DNA of 64,000 bases from Nymphaea colorata. Lineage: Eukaryota > Streptophyta > Magnoliopsida > Nymphaeales > Nymphaeaceae. The translations under genes and the position numbers were made by a program. Location: NCBI RefSeq assembly GCF_008831285.2, contig NC_045144.1:2358001-2422000 (forward strand), written 5' to 3'. Under the pieces are notes generated by a model that was not told where the DNA came from, did not search any database, and saw only the letters and a program-made list of their open reading frames with translations. Below, one piece after another: positions 10,989 through 22,732 of this stretch (its first letter is position 1; each line of letters starts with the position of its first letter).

Positions 10989-11797
10989 CATAGACACTTA
11001 GGACATATCTCTGAAAAGAAAATAAAAAGGCTTATGTCAAATGGAATTCTTGAGTCCCTTGATTTTGCAGACTTTAATGTTTACATTGAATGTATAAAGG
11101 GAAAATGAACAAACATTAAGAAAACAGGTGCAAGTAGAGCTTCAGATGTCTTAGAACTGATTCATACAGATGTTTGTGGTCCATTCCCTACAGCTTGTTG
11201 GAATAGACAACAATATTTTATCACTTTCATAAACGATGATTCTCGTTATGGCTACCTATATTTGATTTATGAGAAGTCTCAATCCTTAGACGTTTTCAAG
11301 TCATTTAAAGCCGAAATTGAGAATCAATTAAACAAATGATTAAAGTCGTTAGATCTGACCGTGGTGGTGAATACTAAGGTAGATTTGATGGATCAGGTGA
11401 ACAATGTCCAGGGCCTTTCGCTACGTACCTAGATGAATGCAGTATAGTCCCTCAATACACCATGCCAGGTTCTCCAAGAATGAATGGTGTAGCTGAGAGA
11501 CGAAACATGACTCTTATGGATATGGTAAGGAGTATGATTAATCATTCTACCTTACCAGCGTCCCTTTGGGGAGAGACATTAAAGACTGCAACTTATATTC
11601 TAAATAGAGTACCATCAAAAGCAGTACCGAAAACCCCATATGAATTATGGACATGCAAAATGCTTAGTATGAGGCATTATCATATTTGGGGATGTCTAGC
11701 TGAAGCGAGGCCATATAGGCCAAACGAAAGGAAACTGGACTCTAAGACGGTTAGCTGTTACTTTGTTGGGTATTCTGATAGGTCAAGGGGTGATTAG
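10989..11797 (+). pseudogene. Copia integrase remnant
   Basis: After the stop, HRHLGHISEKKIKRL continues the pre-integrase motif. The integrase core follows (LELIHTDVCGPFPT, then FITFINDDSRYGYLYL). The frame is broken around 11335-11460 and resumes as [20 protein letters not shown], the conserved GVAER region, up to 11797. Internal stops rule out function. Confidence 0.85.
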
Positions 11798-11861
11798 TTT
11801 GGGGGGGGGGGGTGATTAGGTTAGAAGCATTGCCTTTGAAGAGGGACCTGAGTCCACTCAT

Positions 11862-13673
11862 ATGGATGTTGTAAGCAATAGTCATGTATTCATTCCTGCC
11901 ATTGTTCCATTAACATATTCAGAAGAAGGCAATGATGTCGATCTCCTTATTGAAGAACAAACTCAACAACCTCAAGAAAATCAAGTAGAGGTGCCACTGA
12001 GGAGATCCACTAGAAAGAGGAGAAATACAATTTCAAATGATTTTGTCTATCTCCAAGAACATGATGTTGATATGGGCTTAATGGAAGATGATCCTATCAA
12101 CTTCCAGCAAGCAGTAAAGAGTTCTAAATCTCATAAGTGGATAAATACCATGAATGAGGAGATAAAGTCCATGATGGACAATGAAGTATGAGATATTGTT
12201 CCCTTGCCTGAAGGTGTGAAACTCATTTGTTGTAAATGTATATTTAAAACCAAGAGGGATTCATTAGGAAACATCGAAATGTATAAGGCATATCTTGTTG
12301 CAAAGGGCTTTATTCAAAAGGAAGACATTGATTATATAGAGACTTTCTCTCCAGTTTCGTCGAAAGACTCTTTCAGGACCATAATGACACTCGTGGCCCA
12401 TTTTGATTTAGAGTTGTGTCAGATGGATGTAAAGACAACGTTTCTAAATGGAGACATTGATGAAACGATATATATGGTGCAACCAGAAAACTTTGTTTCA
12501 AGAGATGCAAAGAAAATGGTCTGCAAACTTAAGAAATCCATCTATCTGCTAAAGCAAGCTTCCCGTCAGTGGTATTACAAACTTCATCAAGTTAAAGTTT
12601 CATTTGGCTTTGAAACTAATATGGTTGATGAATGTGTGTACCAAAAGTTCAGTGGGGGTAAATTTATCTTTCTGGATTTATATGTCGATGATATATTGCT
12701 GGCAAGTAATGATGTGGGCATATTGCATAAAACTAAGAAATTTTTATCAACAAAGTTTGACATGAAGGATCTTGGTGATGCATTTTTTGTATTAGGGATC
12801 CAAATATTTCGAGATCGTTCTCGGGGTATTATTAGATTATCACAAAAAACCTACATTGATAAGGTGCTTCAGCGATATGGCATGAAGGATTGTAAACCAG
12901 GAGATACTCCAGTTGCTAAAGGAAACAAGTTTAGTCTCAAACAGTGCCCTAAAAATGAAATCGAATCTAAGGAAATGGAAATGATTCTCTATTCGTCTGT
13001 TGTGGGAAACCTTATGTATGCTCAGGTTTATACTCGTCCGGATATTGCATTTATCGTTGGAATGTTAGGTAGATACTTAAGTAATCCAGGTATGAATCAT
13101 TGGAAAGCAGCCAAAAGGGTATTGAGGTACCTACAGAGAACAAAAAATTTTATGCTCACATACAAGAAGTCAGACCAGTTGAAGATCATTGGGTATTCAG
13201 ATTCTAACTTCGCTGGGTGCCAAGACAGTCGCAAGTCTACTTCAGGCTATGTATTTCTATTGGCTGGAGAAGCTATATCCTGGAAAAGTGTCAAACAGAC
13301 ACTTGTAGCTACTTCAACCATGGCAGCAGAATTCATAGCATGTTACGAGGCATCCAATCATGCCTTGTGGTTGCAGAATTTTGTCACGGGGCTGCGCATT
13401 GTGAATGGTATAGAAAGACCACTAAGGTTATTGTGTGACAGTAATTCAACAGTCATGTACTCTAATAACAGCCACAGTTTGTCAAAGTCGAAACACATCG
13501 ACATTAAGTTTTTTGCTGTTAAAGAAAGGATACAGAATGGTCAGGTGTCTTTAGAGCATATTGGGACAGACTCTATGATTGGAGATCCGCTTACCAAAGG
13601 TTTAACACCTAAGGTCTTTCACGAACATGTTGTTCGTATGAGGGTGTTGCCTTTAGATGATGTGCTGGTTTAG
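11862..13673 (+). pseudogene. Copia reverse transcriptase and RNase H
   Basis: Frame 11862-12191 continues into 12204-13673 across one TGA (NEV-stop-DIVPLPEGVK, where Copia has Trp). Reverse transcriptase motifs are KAYLVAKGF, QMDVKTTFLNGD and the catalytic YVDDILLAS. RNase H follows (DSNFAGCQDSRKSTSGYVF, then STMAAEFIA and the C-terminal KHIDIKFF region). A G-homopolymer at about 11800 separates this from the integrase frame. The last 489 residues are open. Confidence 0.92.
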
Positions 13674-14060
13674 TGAGAGTTTGTATTTTGTTTGCTCTTA
13701 TGTATGGACACATATTCAGTTTTCTGCATAATAAAGTTTAAAGTTCTTTGGTTCCATTCTGTATTTATGTGTTTTTTGATTTTCATAAGGTTTTAAAGTT
13801 GGACCAGTTGAGAATAGACATGTTGTAATCACATTACATGTAATTCTCATGCTATACATCCATATCAGATCTATGTCATTGGTTGTGTTAACATTTGTGA
13901 TCATTGAAGGTTTAACTAATTTTAATGTCGCGAAAGCCGCTTTGGTTCTGTGCTGATATGATCATAGACGAGATTGGTGAAAATGATGTTTAATAAGATA
14001 GCAGTTATGAACTCGTAAGGTTTTATGTAATGTCTGAATGTATAAAGACATATTTGGCCA

Positions 14061-14070
14061 AAGTGGGAGA
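14061..14070 (+). promoter_or_regulatory. polypurine tract
   Basis: AAAGTGGGAG sits directly before the 3' LTR, at the position and with the sequence usual for plus-strand priming in Copia elements. Confidence 0.88.
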
Positions 14071-14072
14071 TT

Positions 14073-14541
14073 GTAAGATCATTCGGTGAGCCGGCATATG
14101 TCTATGAGGAATTTCAGACATTATGGCTGTCTTAAGGTAAATATCCGCTTAAGTAATTGCGTTTTGGGATATTACGTCATTTTAGATGGTATGAGGTAAT
14201 TTTGAAACGTATAGATACCAGTATGCAATTACAGACTCTTTGATAGGTGGAATCCGTAATTGCCCTTAATATAAAATGGTAGTGGTCCATGGGGTCGTGC
14301 AATGGTTGTCTGAAACATTGGTTTCTAGGGTTTTCCTCTTCCCCATCTGAGAGAGGCCTCAGGCGCACAACAAAGACCCTGGAAGATCCTATCGTGATAT
14401 ACCGTCCAGTTCCTCAGATGGATTCAGGTATGCTTCCGCTACAGTTTAAGCTTATTTTGTTTAATTCAATGATTTAACGTAAGCATGATCCTGTTTTAGG
14501 GCATATCGTTTGTGTATGCATGAAGGGGAGAAATCCCAACA
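14073..14541 (+). repeat. Copia 3' LTR
   Basis: The repeat begins TGTAAGATCATTCGG and ends AATCCCAACA, followed by TCAAA. It is homologous to 8026-8495, with about 10 percent differences by hand count. Confidence 0.92.
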
Positions 14542-14828
14542 TCAAAATCTATTTCTCTTAATCTTAACAGTTACCCTAAAAGCTTGATCAATATAACAGA
14601 AGAGGTTTGGAAACAAAACTAGAAGGCAGAGCTGCAGAGAGAACCCAACATGAATATCTTAATTGTATATACCAAAACAAAACTAAAAATGAACGGAGAA
14701 ATAGATCAAAACAAGCAAAACAATTTTGTCCGCAACAATGACAAAAAGAGAGTAGGCAACAATGAAAAAACAAGGCAATACCCTGTTTAGTGGTGGCTGG
14801 TGGGGCTCACGATCGCCTGCGCTGTGGG

Positions 14829-15343
14829 CCAGGGCAGGAAGGAAGCTAGCGAGAGAGAGCGCACGAGAAAGAGGGTGGGGCCGCCGGCCGGCAATGGCCT
14901 GCGTGTGGACCAGAGAGGGCACGACAGAGAGGGCGAGGCCGGCTCTTGCTGTGGGCCAAAGAGGGAGGGAGCGGGCGAGAGAGTCAGGGAGGGCGAGAGA
15001 GAGAGAGAGGGCAGCTGGACGGGGCCACAAAGAGAGGGAGCAAGGGAGAGAGAGGGCGGGGCCGGCGAGGGTAGGTAGGGTCAAAGAGAGAGGGCGCGAG
15101 AGAGAGGATAGGGCAAGACGAGAGAGAGGGCGCGAGAGAGGGGTAGGGCAAGACGAGAGGGGAGGGAGAGGGTAGGGCGAGACGAGAGGCGAGAGGGAGA
15201 GGCAGGGCGAGATGAGAGGGAGAGGGAAGGGCAAGACGAGAGGGAGAGGGCCAGAGAGAAGGAGCGTGGGAGAGAAGGTAGGGCCAGAGAAAAGGAGCGC
15301 GAGAGAGAGGGTAGGGCCAGAGAGAAGGGGCGCTCGGGCCAAA
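14829..15343. repeat. GA-rich, strand-asymmetric low-complexity tract
   Basis: About 500 bases are made of GAGAGAGGG-type units with imperfect longer repeats such as GGTAGGGCCAGAGA. Nearly all bases on the plus strand are purines. The long open frames across it are by-products of the composition. It lies in the right half of the hAT-like element. Confidence 0.9.
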
Positions 15344-15434
15344 CTAATAGTTTTTGAATTTTTACATGAATTTTTTTTTTTCCGTCGGCTGGGGTAGGGC
15401 CATGGCCCAGGCCGCCCCCCCCTCCCTCCGCCCA

Positions 15435-15442
15435 TGGTGATA
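15435..15442. repeat. right 8-bp target site duplication of hAT-like element
   Basis: TGGTGATA matches 7156-7163 exactly. Confidence 0.65.
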
Positions 15443-18400
15443 GGATCTATTTATGTAATTTTGATTGTCATTAAGGGACATTAAAGTGACGTCAACCACT
15501 ATTAGTGGTTAATATCGTCTTGTCACAACAAAAAAGTAAAACAACTACTTGTTGAAAAATAAAATATGTAAAATGTTAATGGGAAATATTAGATAATATG
15601 AATCAAACTTAACATTTAACAACTGAATACAAAATAACTCTACTGGAATAAGGGAAACGACTAATCGATTTGCAAACAAATTCAATTGGAATCATCGATC
15701 GGGGTTTATAACACTGCCCAATATATATCACTTAAGCTGCAATTATTTTTTTGACGCTTGGGACGGTTCTCTGAAATTTATTGCCCGGTTCTCTGAAATT
15801 TATTGCCAAATAGAAGTGGGAGGATGAGATCAATTCGGCTGCCATCACGTGGCTTGCTGCTATAAATTTAATTATTTCCCATGCTTGTGCAGGCGATGTA
15901 CGGATGCCAGCGCTGCATGGCCATTTATTTTCAATCCATCATTGGGGTCAAAGGACCATACTGTGAGAGTGAGAGTGAGTTAAGTTGGGTGTAAAGAAGG
16001 GAAAGATATTTTGGTAATTTGTTAAAAAAATGTTTTTTTACATTCGTTGTACTTTTTTCGATTTAATTTTTTGTCTTTACTAGTTATGAACTATATTGAC
16101 CCGTGAAAATTTGTCCACCAATATGACACATATAACAAGGTTTGGGAAACTTTACCAGCAAAAGGGTCAAGACTATTGAATATTTGAATTGAAGAATTTG
16201 AAGAGGATAACATCTTTGAGATTATTGCCATATCTTGCCAAGTTTGAAATGTTAGGGATGTAATGAGATGACAGCTCATAAAAGACAACATAGGATATCT
16301 TAAAATGAAAAAAAACATTGTCTGCTGGTATTAGATGATACTCACAAGATTATACAGCTTACATAATTAAGCCCCTTTGGCAATATTTATTATGTGCCCA
16401 TCTATTGAATCCAGTAAGTCTGGGAGATGCTGGTGAGCAAAATAAGCTTTCAACCAATGATCTAGAACCATAAAAAATTGCTTATGAAGGCAACTACATA
16501 TTATACACCAATATGAACAAATGTTGTTTGCTAAGATGGCATCACAAGTATGAGCCGACACTTTCCATGATATGTATACCAAAGGGACATACATATACTA
16601 GAAGAGTTGCACTTGAGAACTTTGTCTCCTAGCATGGGCACTTATACAAGAGATGTATGAGGAAGTAGATACCGATCTGCACCAGTGGGTCGTCTTAGTT
16701 ACGTGAAGGGAAAAAAGAAAAACAACAGTCTACAAAGTGAGAATCAACATGAATACCATCAAAATTCTCTATCTAAATTTAAAAAACATTCTCTTCAAAG
16801 GCCTCAAGTTAGTTCAACATGTAGCATGGACAATTATTAGCCAGTGAAACACTATAATGCATGGAGAATTGTTAAGATATCTTGAAAGGAAAATTGTAAC
16901 CAGCTATAACTAAACCTGATCATAATGCAAACAAAACATAATGAAACTTTCATATCATGCTAATTGATTTCATATGTTTCTTTATGACTGATACATTGTC
17001 CACAATACTCCATGATGTTGAGTCGATGGAAAAAGGAAGGGCATGAGTTCAGGTATGTTGTCTTTCTCCATGGCCTTTGGTTGTGCAGAAACTAAAAAGT
17101 TTGAGTGACCAAGGAACATTTGATAAAGAGCACTTGCAAGTGATCCAAAGGTGATGTGATAATCTGGTTCATTTGAGAAGAATTCGTTGATGTCTGGCAA
17201 GATTTTCATGAACACTGTATTTGGAAGAAGAAAACTTATAAAGGATGGGTCTAAAGGAAACATTGACACCACTTTGTTTGTATTAGCCCTAACAAAATGT
17301 ATCTTTTCCTAGTTTTAATATCATTGTTGAGCTTTTTGTATCTTGTAGCTTTCATTCCTTGAACTAGTTGCCATAGAACTCAACCTACCTTCAACTATTG
17401 ATAAAAAAATTGATTACTCCCTATTCAATAAACTTTTTCTTCTTTTTGGATTTGCAAGGAAAGATACCTCATATGCTGGCAGTTAATTTCTTTATATTCT
17501 TATGAAACTTGGCAGTGAATCACAAAGGCATCTAGAGGGCTGTTTATAGGAATATTGGCATCACTCTCTTTTGAATGCAACACTTTAGGTAACTATAATG
17601 TGTTATTAACGTCATATTTTTGAAAGTAATTATGTTGTCTTACATTGATCAAATTACAACATATTTGTGCTTAAGCATTTGCTCTTCTATCATTTGTCGC
17701 AGGTTTCATGCTCTGTTTCTCAAACCCAAGAAGGATCATAGGTATTGTACCTACTGAACTTCTACCACCATTCTATTGGCTATAGAGCCTTCACCTTGAG
17801 CATTTTTAATGCTTTTAAAGGGTTGAACATCATTCAAAAGGAATTGTAATCAAAGCCATCATCTACCACCATATCTACCACCATTCTGTTGGCTACAAGA
17901 AACCATCTTGAGCACTTAAGATTGTAATCAGCTAATTCTATGTTGGGTTATGTTTTACATGCCAGCTATGAAATATGTGATTTACTAAATCTTAGGTGGT
18001 CTCTATGAGTTTTCTTGGTGCAAAATTTTCACGCAGCCTACACTTTTTTTTTTCTTTTTTTTTTTTTATAGAGAATTAGAAAATTTGTTACAAAGTTATC
18101 AATTTGGAAACAAGAAAGTGAGCTATTGGTGATGGGTTCAAAAATGTTGTTTATGAAATTGTTGTGCACTTTACACATTGCTGATTTCTGAGGTAGTATA
18201 GAAATACATTTATGTTTGCTTTTCTTATGCTCTTTTTATGGATATCGGCTTTGATTCTTTCTAGTTTTTACAGCTTCATGACTGTTTTCATTCAAATTGC
18301 ATCTTATAGAATTTGAATTGTGTGGATACTATATGTAGGAACTTCAGTGTAGAGATCAAAGTATCTTGGGCCTATCTCATGAACAGATCAGAAATAGATT

Positions 18401-18499
18401 TCTAACAAAACTTTATGGTCTAATCACTGATTCGTCTGGTGCTAAAATGTTTAATCATTTACTAAAGCTACCAGACCGAAAATTTATGACGTTCCAAAA
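15443..18499. other. AT-rich intergenic with a weak coding-like block
   Basis: No gene was identified. A 23-base unit containing GGTTCTCTGAAATTTATTGC is duplicated in tandem at about 15765-15805. Minus-strand frames at 16982-17272 (contains ILPDINEFFSNEPDYHITFG) and about 16367-16594 read like coding sequence, but I do not recognise a family and no splice pattern could be fixed. They may be exons of a decayed gene. The rest holds T-rich runs only. Confidence 0.35.
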
Positions 18500-18515
18500 A
18501 AAATTAATAGATCTA

Positions 18516-18761
18516 ATGTTACACTCAATAAAGATTTATGATAGATGTATAGGGTGTACCCAATGAGTACGAGCGTGTCCTACAGATGTCCTAGAAATGA
18601 TACCTTGGGACAGATGTAAAGCTAAGTAAATTGCTTTTGCACCAACAACTGAGGACTGTGTAGGTTGTAAGAGATGTGAATCTGTTTGTCCAACGGATTT
18701 CTTAAGTATACGGGTTTATTTATGGCATGAGACAACCCGTAGCATGGGTCTAACTTATTAA
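18516..18761 (+). pseudogene. psaC: psaC pseudogene (photosystem I iron-sulfur subunit)
   Basis: Same length as plastid psaC (81 codons plus stop, no net indel). It keeps the two ferredoxin-type cluster motifs, CIGCTQ...RACPTDVLEM and [15 protein letters not shown]. Codon 17 (Cys) is TGA, so the second cysteine region of cluster 1 is lost. The Gln codon in the AKQIA motif is TAA. Other substitutions include Ser2 to Leu. It is non-functional in the nucleus. Confidence 0.95.
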
Positions 18762-18885
18762 TACATTACAAAAAACTCCCCTTGAATCCATTTGATTCCT
18801 CTTTACCGACAAAAACCCGTACTCGATAAATAAAAAAATCCAAGTGCGGATTTTTTTGGTCAAATCAAAGTGTATTTTGTTTACT

Positions 18886-19259
18886 ATGAGTGATTTCTAT
18901 TGGTTAACAATCATTGTTGTTTTGTCCATATCCACGCGTTCCTTAATTGCTCTTTTCCCTCATAGAGGAAATAAGGTAGTTCGATGATATACTATTTGTG
19001 CAGTTATTTGAACTCCTTCTAACGACCTACGTATTCTGTTATCATTTTAAATTGGACGATCCATTAATCCAATTGGAAGAAGACTTTAACTGGATAAATC
19101 TTTTTGATGTTCACTGGAGACTTGGAATCGACAGACTTTCTATAGGACCCATTTTATTGACAGGATTTATCACTACTTTAGCTACTTCAAATTCGCGATT
19201 GTTCCATTTCCTGATGTCAATGTACAGTGGTCAAATAGAATCATTTTCTTCTCGAGACC

Positions 19260-19262
<3 letters not shown>
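18886..19262 (+). pseudogene. ndhD: ndhD 5' fragment (NADH dehydrogenase-like subunit 4)
   Basis: The fragment begins ATGAGTGATTTC (WLTIIVVL follows). It covers roughly the first 120 codons: [45 protein letters not shown]. It has in-frame stops near the start, a loss of about seven codons after LATL, and ends in SSRDL at the microsatellite. The start is ATG, whereas many plastid ndhD genes have ACG, which is edited in RNA. Confidence 0.93.
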
Positions 19263-19315
<53 letters not shown>

Positions 19316-19322
19316 TATATAG
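19263..19322. repeat. (TA)n microsatellite at the plastid DNA junction
   Basis: About 58 bases of TA directly abut the broken ndhD. The repeat may have been the insertion site or may have grown at the junction. Confidence 0.92.
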
Positions 19323-20021
19323 ACACACACACATTATTTACTTTATGAATATTTATCTATGTTACGAATATTTAATTTTTAGTATTGATCTGAAGTTGTG
19401 TTATTATGTTAAAGCTAATTTTGTTCTTGGCTTTTGTGTTGGTAATTAATGTGGTTCTTCCCTTTAATGTAGTATAATTAATATATTAATGGGAAGAATG
19501 AGATACTACAAAGAAAAGTTTAATACTGACATAACGGTCACCTTATGGACTGAAGATGGACAATAAAATTAAATAACGTAACTTTTAGGGTGCCGATCAG
19601 AAAGTTTTTTTTATGTATCCGGTACCCAGGGGAAGGGCAAAAGACGATGGACATAATTGCCGTACAAAAGAGAATGCAATAACACATACTCGTGCGAGGA
19701 CTGCAAGAGAGAGAGAGAGAGTTGCTCCTCATTCAATCTTCCCCACCAAGAAAAGCGCCGTCACCAATGATTTGCGTATATGGATAGTGGGGAGTCATAA
19801 CGGATACCATGTGTGCAGAGGAGTTTTCTCTCTCTCTCTCTCTCGTTTTTTCCCCTGTGCTCCTCGGTGATCCTTTCAATACAAATCCAAAACGAAAATC
19901 AAAGATGATAAGGTCTTGTTGGCAACAGGGAAGAAATTGTGCTGAATGAGTTGTCCATGGAGAATTTATCTGGGAGTGCAAACAAGCCCTTAACGAAGTT
20001 GTCTAAACACAACTGGGTTAC

Positions 20022-20340
20022 TGAACTGGATTGGATCTTGAACTGAATCCAGTCATGGGGCTTCGTCCAGTTAAAAATGAAATTGGTGGGGAAGACCAGT
20101 TTCGGGCCTTTCGGCTTCGCGGAAGCATTCTCTGTCCGGTGCGTGGAATAGAGGATAAGCAAAGAAGGGAACAAGCGCTGGCATGGTCCGGACGATAGCC
20201 TATTAGCCTTCCCTTGTTCAACTTCTTTTCTCTCCATGCAGATTGTTCGTTATCCCCTGATCTCTCTACCGGGAGTTCCCCGAGATCAGCTGGAGTTTGG
20301 TCGGAGAACGGTCTTCTTGGGGCATCGGACACTGGAAATC
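20022..20340 (+). repeat. dispersed repeat copy A
   Basis: Blocks here match, in reverse orientation, 45545-45780. They share TTTTTAACTGGAC, GGATTCAGTTCAAGATCCAA, ATCAGCTGGAGNTTGGTCGG and CTTCTTTTCTCTCCATG. Copy A has an extra segment of about 100 bases. The family is unknown; the coding-like frames may be part of an old transposon or gene fragment. Confidence 0.65.
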
Positions 20341-21932
20341 ACCGCACCAACTAGGTTAACTTGTCAGCATTGTTTCGTTTCATCAACTATGATGAAGCAT
20401 GTTTCTCTTGTGTTCATATGTGTTTCTTTTACCTGGTTTGGTTCCATTCTCTATTCACATGGATGCTGCTAGGGTTGGAAAGAAGATCTTAATGTAGAGT
20501 GCAGATGGCATAAAGGTGACACTATTGCTCTTTGTGATGAATGTGGATTCATGAGAATAAGTACTATAAAAGCAATGTAAAAAAAGAAAGTATTAGTAAA
20601 AAGAGTATCTGGAATACCAAAATCTGTTTTTCATGATATTTATACGGGATTAAATTAGAATTTTGGTGAATTTTTGTTGCAAGATGATAAAGAATATAAA
20701 ATCAGATGTATCAACTGTTGTTCAAGCTGATGAGTTTGATTACAAGGATTCTGTTGATAGCTCTGTCTCATAGCACCAGGGCACAAAATATCTCTTTGAA
20801 GATGGGTAGCGATTGGTAAACAGTCTGCCGATCTACTTGTCGCACCTGTTGCGTTAAGTTTGCCAAATGCTAGTGAAGCTTTTCTTGCGGAAAATTGGCC
20901 CTGTGAACTAGAACGCCAAGTGCTTCATGCAATTTATTAGTTAAGTTGCTTCTCTGAACATGCAGGTGTTCCGTCTCTTTGGAACTGGTGTAGTTGGTGC
21001 AACCATCTGTCTGTACATAGAGCAATATGGAAACGATTCTTCAAAGACAGGATGAGATTCTCAAGAAACACTGGCTCATCTGGTACAAGAAGTTCACGAA
21101 TATCTTACAAACATATTTTACATGTTTGAAAATCACTGGTATGCCATCTAATGTGATTAAATTTTAGGTGGAAGTCGCGTTGAAGCTTTCCAAGATGCAT
21201 GAGTTCACCAGCCACTCTACTCCTACAGTTATGACTTGAGTGACATATAGCCACTTATGCAGGCATGAATTTTTGAACAAAGGGCTGATGAATCTATGAT
21301 TCAACTTTGCTTGAGAATAACGTCAAGAACCATGAAGCTCCCAATCATGTGGAGTGTTTGCATAGTTTTGCTGCTGGGCAAGCAACTCTACAGCTATGCT
21401 ATGTTAAATATATAAATGAACTTTGCCACTATGTTACTTTCTGCCTCAGTGAGCCTCTTATGAGGCATAGATCTCTCTCTCTCTTTCTCTCTCCATGTGT
21501 GTGTGTGTGTGTGCATGGGGAAGCTTTTTGGCATGGGACGTTCACGTGGACCATTCGCTTCAATGAGCCTTTTATATGGTAGGTGTCTCTCCCTCCCTCT
21601 GAATAGCAGCTGTCAGTTCTGCTGAAGGCATGGGATGGCCACGTAGATTGGTATCAGAATGTTGACATTGAATAATGCCTCCTCCAATTTCTTGTCCTGT
21701 TGGCGAGCTTCATTAGTTTCTTTGACTTTCAAGTGTCTTCAAGGTTTGAGCCTTTGGTTGTTTGATACCAGCTTGTTTCCATTTTCACATCCCTGTAAAG
21801 TCCTACTGGAACCTTTTCAAAAAAGGGAAAGTCTGTTTCCGTCTGTTGCAAACTTTTTCTTGGATTGAAGCTACCTAATTAATATACTAATCTAGTTAAT
21901 TCTCAAACTATTGCAACTGGTGGAGGCATTAT

Positions 21933-21986
21933 GTTGTTTTTGATCCATTGGATGGCTCTTCCAACATTGATAGTGATGTTTCAATT
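21933..21986 (+). pseudogene. FBPase fragment, copy 1
   Basis: Eighteen codons read VVFDPLDGSSNIDSDVSI. FDPLDGSSNID is the metal-binding signature of fructose-1,6-bisphosphatase. The flanks depart from the enzyme sequence, so only a fragment is present. Confidence 0.7.
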
Positions 21987-22675
21987 AGAATTCTTCCAAC
22001 ATTCATTGTGGCTGTTATCAGGTATTTTACGGTCAAAAAACATGTTGGCTTATATAAAAATTCTGAATTTTTGTTGTAAAAACCAACTTATTTTTTAAAT
22101 TACTTTTATGGGAGACAAATTATAACTTCTGGAAAAAGTTAAATGGTAAAAAAATTTTCATAGATGCTACCTCGGATGCCAACCAACTTAGACTAAGAAA
22201 GGGCTCATAGATGAGATACTACCATAGGGAGTGGGCTAAGGACAAGCTCTGGCAATTAAGAGAACTGTTATTCTTTGAGAAGCAGTGGTGGTTCTGTTGT
22301 TGGCAGTTCTGGGCTTGGGTTCACCAGTTCTATGGCTTATACCTTGAATAGCAGCTGTCAGTTCTGCTGAAGGCATGGGGTGGCCACGTAGATTGGCATC
22401 AGAATGTTGACATTGAATATATGCCTCCTTCAATTTCTTGTGCTATTGGCGAGCTTCTATAGTTTGTTTGACTTTCAAGTGTCTTCAAGGTTCGAGGCTT
22501 TGGTTGTTAATACCAGCTTGTGTCCATTTTCACATCCTTGTAATGTCCTCATTGGAACCCTATAAAAAAAGGGAAAGTCTGTTTCCGTCTATTGCAAACT
22601 TTTGCTTGGATTGAAGCTAGCTAACTAGTATACTAATCTAGTTAATTCTCAAACTGTTGCAACTAGTGTAGGCAT

Positions 22676-22732
22676 TGTGTTGTTTTTGATCCATTGGATG
22701 GCTCTTCCAACATTGATAGTGGTGTTTCAATT
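22676..22732 (+). pseudogene. FBPase fragment, copy 2
   Basis: This copy reads CVVFDPLDGSSNIDSGVSI. It is closer to the cytosolic plant enzyme (CVVFDPLDGSSNIDCGVSI) than to the chloroplast form. Similarity ends right after this block. Confidence 0.75.

Larger units (their letters stand above)
8026..14541 (+). mobile_element. degenerate Ty1/Copia LTR retrotransposon
   Basis: The element is 6.5 kb, bounded by LTRs of about 470 bases that start TGTAAGAT and, in the 3' copy, end CA, with TCAAA target duplications. Order inside: primer binding site, a long GC-rich then GAACCGGTT-rich leader, a gag zinc knuckle, protease, integrase, reverse transcriptase and RNase H. Integrase before reverse transcriptase defines Copia. 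There are several stops and frameshifts, and the N-terminal gag domain is not visible, so it cannot mobilise itself. By hand I count roughly 45-50 differences between the LTRs (about 10 percent), so this is an old insertion. Confidence 0.93.
7164..15434. mobile_element. hAT-like non-autonomous element interrupted by a Copia retrotransposon
   Basis: The left end contains AAGGGCGGAGCCAGGAATTT. The right end, read on the other strand, begins TGGGCGGAGGGAGGG. This GGGCGGAG core is typical of plant hAT inverted ends. The ends are flanked by the identical 8-mer TGGTGATA, although the left terminus is offset by about four bases relative to the right. Removing the inner Copia element (8026-14541 plus its 5-base duplication) leaves about 1.75 kb. 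No hAT transposase is visible, so this would be a non-autonomous element. Its right half contains a GA-rich tract. Confidence 0.6.
18500..19262 (+). other. nuclear insertion of plastid DNA (psaC-ndhD)
   Basis: The segment contains psaC followed by the 5' part of ndhD, in the order and orientation of the plastid ndhH-D operon and with the normal psaC-ndhD spacer. Both genes are damaged, so this is old transferred DNA and not a plastid contig. The right end stops abruptly in ndhD at a TA microsatellite. The left end is close upstream of psaC; the exact base is uncertain, and no ndhE was recognised further left. Confidence 0.92.

Noticed and set aside
14683-15435. A 250-residue minus-strand open frame and several plus-strand frames across the GA-rich tract
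   Set aside because: The translations are Leu/Ser/Pro or Arg/Glu/Gly repeats that follow directly from the GA-rich composition; no domain or codon signal.
16982-17272. Coding-like minus-strand frame considered as a gene
   Set aside because: No family recognised and no adjoining exons with consistent splice sites; kept only as a note in the intergenic entry.
18300-18500. Possible ndhE at the left edge of the plastid insertion
   Set aside because: The short YGLIT match is not followed by ndhE sequence; the flanking residues do not fit, so the insertion boundary is placed near psaC.
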